DNA from: a bacterium
Lineage (GTDB): Bacteria > Thermosulfidibacterota > Thermosulfidibacteria > Thermosulfidibacterales > JALWSI01
Length of the DNA stretch: 10,165 nt
Assembly: GCA_027080315.1 (NCBI GenBank)
Contig: JALWSI010000245.1
Coordinates: forward strand, 1 to 10,165
Direction: 5' to 3'
This document shows positions 1 through 6,646 of the stretch, piece by piece. The notes under the pieces were generated by a model, which saw only the letters and a list, made by a program, of their open reading frames with translations, was not told where the DNA came from and searched no databases. Numbering within the stretch: the first letter of the stretch is position 1; each line of letters starts with the position of its first letter. Position numbers and translations under genes: made by a program.

Positions 1-50
1 TCAAGAGCAACTGTGGCCTTGAACTTCGCCGAATATCTCCTACGACCCAT
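1..50 (-). CDS. IS3-family transposase OrfA, N-terminal fragment (runs off left edge)
   Basis: An ATG at 50-48 on the minus strand opens a frame reading MGRRRYSAKFKATVAL and then leaves the window. This is the typical start of an IS3/IS911-type OrfA: a basic head followed by the (F/Y)S-x-x-FK-x-x-V-A-L segment that begins the helix-turn-helix DNA-binding domain. A good AAAGGAGGG ribosome binding site lies a few bases upstream, and the start is about 50 bases inside the presumed IS end, the usual distance for this family. In complete elements OrfA is joined to the OrfB integrase-type DDE domain by programmed frameshifting; that part is not in the window. Only 16 full codons are visible, so the family call rests on this short match plus the IS-like terminus. 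Confidence 0.7.
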   Translation of the reverse strand, partial: MGRRRYSAKFKATVAL

Positions 51-103
51 AGCAGACCCTCCTTTGGCTCTACCTTAGCATACTGTCTCATTTTTGGGGT
101 CCA
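1..103 (-). mobile_element. End of an IS3-family insertion sequence (rest lies outside the window)
   Basis: Read on the minus strand, the stretch starting near 103 begins TGGACCCCAAAAATGAGACA, which resembles the terminal inverted repeat of IS3-family elements (TG start followed by a CCCC-AAAA run). It is followed by a ribosome binding site and the start of an OrfA-like reading frame. The exact outer boundary is uncertain: TGG at 103-101 is the natural start, but an edge a few bases further out, up to 108, is possible. The other end, orfB and the target duplication are not visible. The insertion interrupts the HEPN gene ending at 88, which picks up its last codons and stop from the IS end. 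Confidence 0.75.
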
Positions 104-441
104 CTATAAAACTCCATCCACAGATCTTCGTTTATGGGAAAGCCTTTTTTGTGAGCAAGGTTAACCAGGTCAACCATGGTCATACCTTCAACAGCCTCAC
201 CCTTGCCCAACATATAGTAAAAGAGCAGCCTGCCCAAAACATCCTGGAGTTTAAGATATCTATAGGCAATCTGATCCAAGAGATAGAGACCTTCCTTTTC
301 TAAGGAGAGCCTTTCCACCTCACGGCCACTTAAGGGGAAAAGATCTCTCAGCGTCCCAAAGTCGCTCTTCAAAATGGTAAGATGCCTCTCTGCCTCCTGC
401 CAATATGCTCTATGACGTAAAAGAAGGGCCTCTTTCGTCAT
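88..441 (-). pseudogene. HEPN-domain (HepT-like) toxin, C-terminally truncated by the IS
   Basis: The 117-residue frame looks like the helical HEPN partner of MNT nucleotidyltransferases. Residues 56-70 (DQIAYRYLKLQDVLG) and the GFPINEDLWMEF segment near 100-111 match the subfamily in which a helix of type R(F/Y)xRLQDxLG is followed by LW-x-x-(I/F)R-x-LRN-x-x-x-HEY. The frame stops just where that RN-x-x-x-H RNase motif should begin. After F111-Y112 the codons for SGPQK and the TGA come from the insertion sequence end. The gene therefore lacks the catalytic Arg/His and about 25-30 C-terminal residues, and is probably inactive as an RNase. Its ATG overlaps the TGA of the upstream MNT gene by 4 nt (ATGA), which implies translational coupling. 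It might still fold partly and bind its partner. The HEPN assignment is from visible pattern, not a database search. Confidence 0.72.
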
Positions 442-740
442 ATCTCAACGCCCTCTTCCAAGGCTATTCTCTCCACAGGGCTCCTTGGCTCATCAACCAC
501 CAAGAGAGCTATCTTTCTCTCTCCAAGTCTCTTGCACAGCTCAACAAAGATCCTCTTTCTCGCGTTAAACCTCTCTTCTGTAGAAAAGGAACGGGAGACT
601 TTGACCAAAATATCTATATCTCCCCCCTTTTTTGAAAGATCAGCCCTGCTTCCAAAGATGAAGACCCGCGCGTCGTCTCCTAAAACACTTCGCACTGCCT
701 CTTTTATCTCCATCATCTGGCGCTCTGTTAACCTTACCAT
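438..740 (-). CDS. MNT-family minimal nucleotidyltransferase, antitoxin of the second MNT-HEPN pair
   Basis: This 100-residue protein has the DNA polymerase beta-like nucleotidyltransferase signature: G30-S31 (FIFGSRAD) followed by D41-I-D43 (GGDIDILV), the metal-binding pair. In known MntA/HepT systems such enzymes neutralise the HEPN RNase by adding AMP to a tyrosine next to its active site. A third acidic residue usually lies in a later KID-type strand. Here the matching strand reads KIALLVV with A78, so the third carboxylate seems to be missing. The C-terminal segment SPVERIALEEGVEI is typical of the subfamily. The ATG directly abuts the TGA of the preceding HEPN gene (TGAATG), and its own stop overlaps the next HEPN start. 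With its HEPN partner cut by an IS, this may now be an orphan antitoxin. Confidence 0.8.
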   Translation of the reverse strand: MVRLTERQMMEIKEAVRSVLGDDARVFIFGSRADLSKKGGDIDILVKVSRSFSTEERFNARKRIFVELCKRLGERKIALLVVDEPRSPVERIALEEGVEI

Positions 741-1130
741 TCAAGCAACACCCCGAAGCTTGGTGATAAGTGCCCTTATGGCTCTAACATACACCTCCTT
801 TATTCTCTCAAAGATCTCTCTGGAGGTCTTCTCATCGTAGATGTGAGAGCTTCTGTTTCTATCATCAAGCATATCAAGCAGAAGCTCATCATCCTCTATC
901 AAAGCATGCCTAAAGGCCTTCTTCACACACTCACGGGGTGAGTGACACTCAATCTTATTGTACTCTAAAACCACCTTCAGAGTCTTCCACAAAAGCTCAA
1001 CGGTGAACTCAAAACGCTGGATCGCCCCATCCCTGTCAAGATCATCAACTGCAATGGCCACAGCCTCCTCAAGCCTTTCACAGGCCCGGTTCAGCCTCTT
1101 TATGGCAAGTTCAACCTCTACCTTTTTCAT
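741..1130 (-). CDS. HEPN-domain toxin of the HI0074/HepT type (first MNT-HEPN pair)
   Basis: The 129-residue, mainly helical protein resembles the HI0074 family, long annotated as nucleotidyltransferase substrate-binding protein. Segment 38-53 (QRFEFTVELLWKTLKV) is its hallmark helix. R91-N-R-S-S-H96-I-Y98 fits the HEPN active-site pattern R-x4-H and the extended R-x4-H-x-Y. In studied HepT toxins the Arg and His cleave RNA and the Tyr is the residue AMPylated by the partner MntA. All three are present, so this copy should be functional. The start codon lies within the end of the upstream MNT gene (20-nt overlap), with a GGTGAT ribosome binding site inside that gene. Its stop abuts the start of the next MNT gene. 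The likely role is a growth-inhibiting or phage-responsive RNase; the family and motif are seen, the role is inferred. Confidence 0.85.
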   Translation of the reverse strand: MKKVEVELAIKRLNRACERLEEAVAIAVDDLDRDGAIQRFEFTVELLWKTLKVVLEYNKIECHSPRECVKKAFRHALIEDDELLLDMLDDRNRSSHIYDEKTSREIFERIKEVYVRAIRALITKLRGVA

Positions 1131-1467
1131 AGATCACCATTCCCGTATCTTCCACCACGCTCTTGAACTCAGGATCAACCTTATCGGCAAATAGCAGGTC
1201 CACGGTGTAGATGCCTGCCAGCAGGTCTATCTCTTCTCTCAACTTGCGAGATTCCCTGTGCGACAGATCCCTACCCCCATAAACGAAAAAGTCTATGTCG
1301 TAGCCAGACCTTTTCGCTCTTCCTGAAGCAAGAGATCCAAACAGGAGTATTCTATTAGGGTCAAGTCTTTCGACTAAAAGCTCTCTTAATTTATCAATCC
1401 TCTCTTTTACCGTAGCCTGAACCTCACCTTCCGTACCTGTCTTCAAACCTTTCAATGTCGTCCTCAC
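1111..1467 (-). CDS. MNT-family nucleotidyltransferase, antitoxin of the first MNT-HEPN pair
   Basis: This minimal nucleotidyltransferase carries the catalytic set: G44-S45 (LLFGSLASG), D57-I-D59 (GYDIDFFV) and a third acid D90 in YTVDLLFAD, counted from the GTG at 1467. It would act as the AMP-transferring antitoxin of the overlapping HEPN gene. The start is uncertain. The GTG at 1467 has little upstream signal, while a TTG at 1455 sits about 5 bases after AGGTGAGG, a good ribosome binding site, and would give 114 residues. Either start lies inside the 3' end of manC, so the gene overlaps manC by 32-44 nt in another frame and is probably translationally coupled to it. An intact active site and a paired HEPN gene make the family assignment firm. 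Confidence 0.85.
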   Translation of the reverse strand: MRTTLKGLKTGTEGEVQATVKERIDKLRELLVERLDPNRILLFGSLASGRAKRSGYDIDFFVYGGRDLSHRESRKLREEIDLLAGIYTVDLLFADKVDPEFKSVVEDTGMVIYEKGRG

Positions 1468-2797
1468 CTACGTAATCCCCAACCTGCACCTCTATTATCT
1501 CAAGGGGTTCATCGGTGGTGTTGGCGAGTCTGTGGATCACCCCTTTGGGCACATAGGCAGACTGATTGGGCCTTAAGACCATCTCATCCTCCCCTACAGT
1601 AACCAAAGCCTCTCCCTTAACAACCACCCAATGTTCAGAGCGATGTCTGTGCCTCTGCAGGCTCAGGGTCTCCCCCGGCTTCACCACCACCTTCTTCACC
1701 TTGTAGCCCTCGCTCTCTTTAAGAACGGTGTAGCTGCCCCATGGCCTGAAGACCGTAGGGTTCTCCTCCGCCTCTTGGCGACCCTGAGCAGTAAGGGCAT
1801 CAACCACCTCTCTAACCTGCTGGCTCTCGCCCCTGGGGGCAACAAAGACGGCATCCTCTGTCTCAACCACTATTGAATCCTTAAGCCCCACAGCCACCAG
1901 CAATCTATCCTTTGAAAGCACAAGGGAGTTCTTTGTGCTCAGGGTCAAGACATCTCCCTGGGTCACATTACCATTCTGATCCTTAACGAGCACCTCAAAA
2001 AGGGAGTCCCACGAGCCCACATCGCTCCAGTAGACCTCAAAGGGCAGGGTAACGATGCGTGAGGATCTCTCCATCACCGCATAGTCTATTGATATGGAAG
2101 GCAGCTCAGAAAAAGCCTCAAGCATCTCTTCATAACCCTTGAGCATCAACTCTCCCACAGAGGGAAGATGACGGCTCAATTCTTGGGTTATGGTACCAAT
2201 AGTGAAGGCAAACATGCCAGAGTTCCAAAGAAACCTGCCAGAGCTCAGATACTCTCGAGCCGTGGCCTCATCAGGCTTCTCAGTAAACCTCTCAACCTTG
2301 TAAAACCCCTCCTCTAAAGCATCTCCCAACTCAATATAGCCATATCCAGTCTCAGGCCTTGTGGGTGGGATGCCCAGGGTGACTATGTGTCCCCTACGGG
2401 CCATAGACTCAATGGAAGACATCACCTTGGCTAAGGCATCAGGAGGCGAGATCTTGTGATCAGAAGGGGAGACGAAGAGAACCTCTTCGTCAGAACACCC
2501 AAGAATATAACGACAATACGCAGCGCCAAGGGCTATGGCAGGAGCGGTATTCTTGGCCACAGGCTCCAATACGGCATGGGATATCCCCAGGCCCTCTAAC
2601 TCATTCATCACCTGAAACCTATAGTCCTTGTTGGTGAGTACAATAATGTCCTCTGGTTTAACAGATTGAAGAAGCCTCTGAGCAGTTTCACGCAGCAGGG
2701 ACAATTCGCCAAATCTAAGGAACTGCTTTGGAAATCTCCGCCTGCTGAGAGGCCACAACCTGGTACCAAAACCACCTGTCAATAAGAGAACCTTCAT
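1424..2797 (-). CDS. manC: Mannose-1-phosphate guanylyltransferase / mannose-6-phosphate isomerase (bifunctional, type II)
   Basis: The enzyme makes GDP-mannose from mannose-1-phosphate and GTP. The bifunctional form also interconverts fructose-6-phosphate and mannose-6-phosphate, supplying surface polysaccharide and glycan synthesis in the cytosol. Residues 7-27 contain the pyrophosphorylase loop GGFGTRLWPLSR followed by PKQF. Further family blocks are EPVAKNTAPAIA (78-89), FTEKPD (171-176), WNSGMF (191-196), DYAVME (238-243) and WSDVGSW (257-263). The C-terminal cupin runs from about 347 (FRPWGSY) with the metal-site motif QRHRHRSEHW (381-390) and a PKG-x-x-HR segment (418-423). At 457 residues it is close to the usual 460-480. 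The ATG at 2797 follows GGAG by 8 bases. It is first in a unit whose next four genes are MNT-HEPN toxin-antitoxin genes; no glycosyltransferases adjoin it. Confidence 0.95.
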   Translation of the reverse strand: MKVLLLTGGFGTRLWPLSRRRFPKQFLRFGELSLLRETAQRLLQSVKPEDIIVLTNKDYRFQVMNELEGLGISHAVLEPVAKNTAPAIALGAAYCRYILGCSDEEVLFVSPSDHKISPPDALAKVMSSIESMARRGHIVTLGIPPTRPETGYGYIELGDALEEGFYKVERFTEKPDEATAREYLSSGRFLWNSGMFAFTIGTITQELSRHLPSVGELMLKGYEEMLEAFSELPSISIDYAVMERSSRIVTLPFEVYWSDVGSWDSLFEVLVKDQNGNVTQGDVLTLSTKNSLVLSKDRLLVAVGLKDSIVVETEDAVFVAPRGESQQVREVVDALTAQGRQEAEENPTVFRPWGSYTVLKESEGYKVKKVVVKPGETLSLQRHRHRSEHWVVVKGEALVTVGEDEMVLRPNQSAYVPKGVIHRLANTTDEPLEIIEVQVGDYVGEDDIERFEDRYGR

Positions 2798-2969
2798 TCA
2801 ACCATCTCCATCAAAACCAGAATTATCTGGGCAAAATCCCCAAAAGCCACCTCTCTACCTTGACCCCTTTATGATCACGGAGAAACGTCAGAAACGGCCA
2901 AGCTTTTTAGAAATCCTTATTCGTAACCACCCAACCTCTTTCCTTCCAGAAACAGAACACAACCCTTTC

Positions 2970-3030
2970 AAGAGATAGGGCCTTACAGCCTTCGGCCCCC
3001 TGGAGTGTGAACCACTCCCTTGAGGCTCTT
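2970..3030 (-). other. Possible structured RNA leader of manC (three-stem arrangement)
   Basis: Read on the minus strand, AAGAG (3030-3026) can pair with CTCTT (2974-2970). This would enclose two hairpins: GGAGTG-GTTCA-CACTCC (3018-3002) and GGGCC-N11-GGCCC (2998-2978). Together they would make a three-way junction in the untranslated leader, about 170-230 nt before the manC start. A fourth small hairpin, CCAGA-TAAT-TCTGG (2830-2817) followed by TTTTG, sits just before the manC ribosome binding site. The stems are short and could arise by chance. The sequence does not match a riboswitch class I recognise. Confidence 0.25.
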
Positions 3031-3039
3031 CTCTGATAT

Positions 3040-3062
3040 GTATGTTCAGTTAATGAACATAC
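3040..3062. promoter_or_regulatory. Perfect palindrome GTATGTTCA-N5-TGAACATAC, candidate operator or leader hairpin
   Basis: Nine-base arms (3040-3048 and 3054-3062) are perfectly complementary around the 5-base centre GTTAA. The size and symmetry suit a dimeric repressor. It lies immediately downstream, in the manC direction, of both candidate -35/-10 sets, so a bound protein would block initiation or escape. In RNA it would instead form a 9-bp hairpin. No known regulator can be named from it; GTTC-N7-GAAC has some likeness to SOS-type boxes but does not match a standard one. Confidence 0.5.
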
Positions 3063-3091
3063 CCACCAGATATTGTCAATATACAAACTGG

Positions 3092-3120
3092 TTAATACTA
3101 CATACAGAAAAGGATGTGAA
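3092..3120 (-). promoter_or_regulatory. Candidate sigma-70 promoter for the manC transcription unit
   Basis: On the minus strand TTCACA (3120-3115) is followed after 17 bases by TATTAA (3097-3092), matching 5/6 and 4/6 of the consensus hexamers. Transcription would start near 3085 and give a leader of about 290 nt before manC. A perfect TTGACA also occurs at 3079-3074 but has only poor -10 candidates (TCATTA at 17 bases spacing), and the palindrome at 3040-3062 would overlap them. Either or both may be used. This is pattern matching only. Confidence 0.35.
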
Positions 3121-3283
3121 CACGATTTTGGTAACCCAGCATGAAAAAGATAGGATTTTTAAACAGGGCATCAATAGGTGCTAAGGTCAGAGAAGATGTC
3201 CCCAGCATTGGGCGGGAAAACTTGTCAGTCAAAGACCTGCTTTTCCCTTACACCCTCTGTGAATCTCGCTTTTGGGAGTAAAA

Positions 3284-3772
3284 TTACTCCTCACCCACCT
3301 CCCGCTGATACCCTTTCTCTCTTCCCCAATACCCCCAAAGGGCCAAAGCAACTCCCGCCACAATGGCGCTATCAGCAAGGTTAAAGGCAGGCCAATGGTA
3401 GGCGCCAATGTGAAGATCAATAAAATCAATAACCCGATGGTAGATAAGACGATCAATCAGGTTACCAACCCCGCCGCCAAGCACAAGACCCAACCCCACG
3501 CGAGATAGTGTGTTGCTTAGAGGAAGCTTTCTGAGCAACTGAAAGATAACCACAAGGGCTACCAAGGAGGCTATCAGGAAGACGGTTCCCGACCTGCTGC
3601 CCACGTGCATCCCAAAGGCCCCTCCTGGATTCCTCACCTGGGTTAGATTGAGAAACTTTGAGAGCACCAAGGTGGTCTCTGTTGAGAGATTGTGCACAAC
3701 CCACACCTTGGCCATGCGATCAAGAACAAAGACCACCCCGGCCAGAATCAGAGGGATACCCCACCGCCTCAC
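3284..3772 (-). CDS. lspA: Lipoprotein signal peptidase (signal peptidase II)
   Basis: LspA is an inner-membrane aspartyl protease that removes signal peptides from diacylated prolipoproteins. The chosen GTG at 3772 overlaps the ileS stop (GTGA) with AAGGTGG just upstream, giving 162 residues, the normal family length; an ATG at 3790 is an alternative. Four hydrophobic segments lie at about 5-27, 63-80, 92-106 and 134-149. Conserved blocks are D18 in VLDRMAKVWV, N48-PGGAFGM, GNLIDR (103-108), the catalytic D116 in VIDFID and the catalytic D134 in FNLADSAI. Overlap with ileS matches the ileS-lspA order common in bacteria. A likely substrate, the lipoprotein at 7459-8088, is encoded in the same unit. 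A 7-bp hairpin spans the stop codon (3275-3290) but has no T-run. Confidence 0.95.
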   Translation of the reverse strand: MRRWGIPLILAGVVFVLDRMAKVWVVHNLSTETTLVLSKFLNLTQVRNPGGAFGMHVGSRSGTVFLIASLVALVVIFQLLRKLPLSNTLSRVGLGLVLGGGVGNLIDRLIYHRVIDFIDLHIGAYHWPAFNLADSAIVAGVALALWGYWGREKGYQREVGEE

Positions 3773-6558
3773 TGAACCACCTTGAGACATCTGCTGCATA
3801 TGGTGGGATGCTGAGGGTTCTCTCCCACGGTGGTGGAGTAAACCCAGCAGCGCTCGCACTTCTCGCCTGGAGCCTTCTCAACGGTTATAGAAAGACCTGG
3901 CACTTCCTCAGAGACATAGATTCCCTTGCCCTCTTTAGAATACTCCACCACAGAGACGATGAAGAACTCCCTCAACACCTCAGGAGAGAATCCCGCCAGC
4001 ATGGCCTCAACCTTATCCCCTCCAAAGATGGTCACCTTGGCATCAAAGGGGTGTCCAATAACACCGTTACGACGAGCCTCTTCCAATGCCTTGGTGATCT
4101 CCTGCCTAAGTTGAAACAGCCTGTTCCACCTCTCTTCAAGCTCATCGTCGTGGGGCATCTCATCAAAAAGAGGAAAACGAGATAGGTGCACGCTCTCCTC
4201 TTTCTCCCCTGGAATAAAGTCCCACGCCTCTTCTGCCGTGAAGACCAGAATGGGAGATAGCATGGTCACAATGCCCTTAAGCATGGGGAGAAGAGCCGTC
4301 TGAACCGACCTTCTCTCTTTTGAATCCTTGCCGCAGATATACAACCTCTCTTTAACCACATCCAAGTAGATGGAAGATAGGTCAATGGTGCAGAACCTGT
4401 GAAGCACGGTGAAGGCCTTGTGGAACCTGTAGCTGTCGTAGGAGTCCACCACCTCTTTAACCACCCTGCGGAAACGACAGAGGATCCAGCGATCCATCTC
4501 AAGCATCTCGTCCCAAGAGAGAGTGTCTTTTGCAGGATCAAAATCGTAGAGGTTGCCCAGAAGGAACCTTATGGTGTTTCTCACCTTGCGGTACGAGTCC
4601 ACCAGCCCCTTAAGAATGTTCTGCGATATCCTAACATCGTCGCTATAGTCCTCTGCAGCCACCCACAGCCTCAAAATGTCTGCCCCGTACTTCTGGATTA
4701 TCTCCTGAGGCGAGATGATGTTACCCAGGCTCTTGGACATCTTCTTGCCTTCGCCATCCACCACGAAGCCGTGGGTGAGCACCTCACGGTATGGAGCAGC
4801 GTTGTGGGTGGCAACAGAGGCGATAAGGGAGCTCTGGAACCATCCCCTGTGCTGATCGCTTCCCTCAAGGTACATGTCGCAGGGCCACTTCAGCCCTTCA
4901 CGGGCCTTGAGCACAGCGGTCTGGCTCACCCCTGAATCAAACCAGACATCAAGTATGTCGGTGCCTTTTCTAAAGCGTTTATGCCCACAAGAGGGACAGG
5001 AGAAGTCAGGTGGAATGATCTCCTCTTCCTTTGCAGTGAACCACACATCGGCCCCGTGCTCCTCAACAAGACGGGCCACCCTCTCAAACAGCTGGCTATC
5101 GTAAATGGCAGAGCCGCATTTCTCGCAGTAGAGCACCGTTATGGGCACCCCCCACGCCCTCTGGCGCGAGATGCACCAGTCGGGCCTCTGGGCCACCATC
5201 TCTCTTATCCTTATGCGACCCCAAGAGGGTATCCATTGCACCGAGTCTATGGCTTCAAGGCACCTTTCCCGAAGCCTGTTGTTGTCCATGCAGATGAACC
5301 ACTGGGGAGTGGCCCTGAAGATCACCGGCTCTTTGCATCTCCAGCAATGGGGGTAAGAGTGGGAGATAGGCTCCTCTTTGATGAGATACCCCAATTCATC
5401 AAGAAGAGCCGTCACCTTGGGATTTGCATCCCAAACCACCTCGCCCTTGAAGTGGGTCACACTGTCATCAAGGCGGCCCTGGTCGTCCACAGGATTGTAA
5501 ACCTCTAAGCCGTACTGAAGCCCGCTGATGTAGTCTTCAAGACCGTGTCCGGGAGCTGTGTGGACGCAGCCGCTTCCCTGAACCAAGGTCACGTAGTCGG
5601 CAAGAATCACCATACCCTCTCGGGGCTCAAAGGGATGTCTATACCTCTGCCTCTCAAGCTCACTTCCCTTGACTGTGGCCACAACCTCCCATTCAGAGAG
5701 GCCAGCGACGGCCATCACCTCGTCAATAAGGCCCTCTGCCATGATCCAGACCTCTTCCTCGCCCCTGTGATTCACCTTTACAGCGGCGTAGGTGTACTGT
5801 GGATGCACGGCAATGGCCAAGTTGGCGGGTAGGGTCCACGGGGTGGTGGTCCATATCACGAAGTAGGTTGCAATCCCCTCTACTCCTGGAAAGACCTGAC
5901 CCAAATCACCCTCTGCCGGGAATTTAACATAGATGGAAGGAGATGTATGATCCGCATACTCCACCTCTGCCTCTGCAAGGGCGGTTTCGCATTGAATGCA
6001 CCAATAAACGGGCTTCAGCCCCTCTTCCACAAGGCCTTCCTCAAAACACCTGCCGAGCTCTCTAACTATGCAGGCCTCATAGGCATAGTCCATGGTGATG
6101 TAGGGGTTCTCCCAGTCTCCCACCACTCCCAAACGCTTAAACTCTTCTCTTTGGACCCTTATGAACTTGTTGGCGTAGTCACGGCACAAACGGCGAATCT
6201 CTGCCTTTGAGAGCTCTCTCTTCTTGGGACCAAGCTCCTTCTCTACCTGATGCTCAATGGGCAGGCCGTGGCAGTCCCACCCAGGAACGTAGTTGATGTC
6301 GTATCCTTCTAACACCTTGAAACGGTTAATGATATCCTTCAAAACCTTGTTCAGGGCATGGCCCATGTGGATGTGGCCATTGGCGTAGGGAGGTCCATCG
6401 TGAAGCACCCAAAGGGGAGAGCCCTTTCTGGCTTCGCGTATTCGCCAGTACAACCCCTTCTCTTCCCAGCGCTTCAGAATCTCCGGCTCTCTCTGACTCA
6501 GCCGAGCCTTCATGGGAAACTCGGTTTTTGGAAGATTGAGGGTATCTTTGTAGTCCAT
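3769..6558 (-). CDS. ileS: Isoleucyl-tRNA synthetase (class I, with C-terminal zinc finger)
   Basis: The 929-residue enzyme charges tRNA-Ile with isoleucine in the cytosol. The ATP-binding signature appears as GHIHMGH (61-67), with Met in place of the usual Ile of HIGH. The second signature is KMSKS at 606-610, followed by LGNII. The editing domain blocks TTTPWTLPANLAI and HTAPGHGLEDY are present, so mischarged Val-tRNA should be hydrolysed. Cysteines in YCEKCG and CPSCG before DILDVWFDSG form a zinc-knuckle-like insert. The C-terminal zinc finger has C901, C904, C921 and C924. The N-terminal MDYKDTLNLPKTEFPM matches the family start, and AAGGAGGAGAG lies about 8 bases before the ATG. It is third in the unit after the TIM-barrel gene (88-base gap) and overlaps lspA. 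No T-box leader is seen in the gap. Confidence 0.97.
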   Translation of the reverse strand: MDYKDTLNLPKTEFPMKARLSQREPEILKRWEEKGLYWRIREARKGSPLWVLHDGPPYANGHIHMGHALNKVLKDIINRFKVLEGYDINYVPGWDCHGLPIEHQVEKELGPKKRELSKAEIRRLCRDYANKFIRVQREEFKRLGVVGDWENPYITMDYAYEACIVRELGRCFEEGLVEEGLKPVYWCIQCETALAEAEVEYADHTSPSIYVKFPAEGDLGQVFPGVEGIATYFVIWTTTPWTLPANLAIAVHPQYTYAAVKVNHRGEEEVWIMAEGLIDEVMAVAGLSEWEVVATVKGSELERQRYRHPFEPREGMVILADYVTLVQGSGCVHTAPGHGLEDYISGLQYGLEVYNPVDDQGRLDDSVTHFKGEVVWDANPKVTALLDELGYLIKEEPISHSYPHCWRCKEPVIFRATPQWFICMDNNRLRERCLEAIDSVQWIPSWGRIRIREMVAQRPDWCISRQRAWGVPITVLYCEKCGSAIYDSQLFERVARLVEEHGADVWFTAKEEEIIPPDFSCPSCGHKRFRKGTDILDVWFDSGVSQTAVLKAREGLKWPCDMYLEGSDQHRGWFQSSLIASVATHNAAPYREVLTHGFVVDGEGKKMSKSLGNIISPQEIIQKYGADILRLWVAAEDYSDDVRISQNILKGLVDSYRKVRNTIRFLLGNLYDFDPAKDTLSWDEMLEMDRWILCRFRRVVKEVVDSYDSYRFHKAFTVLHRFCTIDLSSIYLDVVKERLYICGKDSKERRSVQTALLPMLKGIVTMLSPILVFTAEEAWDFIPGEKEESVHLSRFPLFDEMPHDDELEERWNRLFQLRQEITKALEEARRNGVIGHPFDAKVTIFGGDKVEAMLAGFSPEVLREFFIVSVVEYSKEGKGIYVSEEVPGLSITVEKAPGEKCERCWVYSTTVGENPQHPTICSRCLKVVQ

Positions 6559-6646
6559 ATCAGTCTCTCCTCCTTAAAATGCGGCCCTGCCTCGGCGCGA
6601 AAACCAACGGTGAGGTGGCCTGTGGATGGGCGCCCTTTAACACCGC

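Larger units (their letters stand above)
2798..3283. other. Intergenic region between lspA and manC; probable manC promoter and leader
   Basis: No convincing gene is found in these roughly 490 bases on either strand; the longest open stretch seen is a 43-codon plus-strand frame without a ribosome binding site. The stretch holds several inverted repeats (3040-3062, 3002-3018, 2978-2998, 2817-2830) and promoter-like hexamers near 3074-3120. All are placed as expected for control of manC, which is transcribed leftward. The region is more AT-rich between about 3030 and 3180 than the flanking genes. Confidence 0.7.

Noticed and set aside
3053-3184. 43-codon plus-strand open frame in the lspA-manC gap
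   Set aside because: It has no ribosome binding site, begins inside the palindrome, shows no recognisable protein pattern and runs against the flanking genes.
3275-3290. Perfect 7-bp inverted repeat over the lspA stop codon, considered as a terminator
   Set aside because: The stem is AT-rich and short, and no T-run follows on the minus strand (CAAAAG instead). A terminator call is not supported.
6559-6646. T-box or other riboswitch upstream of ileS
   Set aside because: Only 88 bases separate the genes. No T-box sequence, specifier-like stem or terminator was found, and the gene appears co-transcribed with its upstream neighbour.
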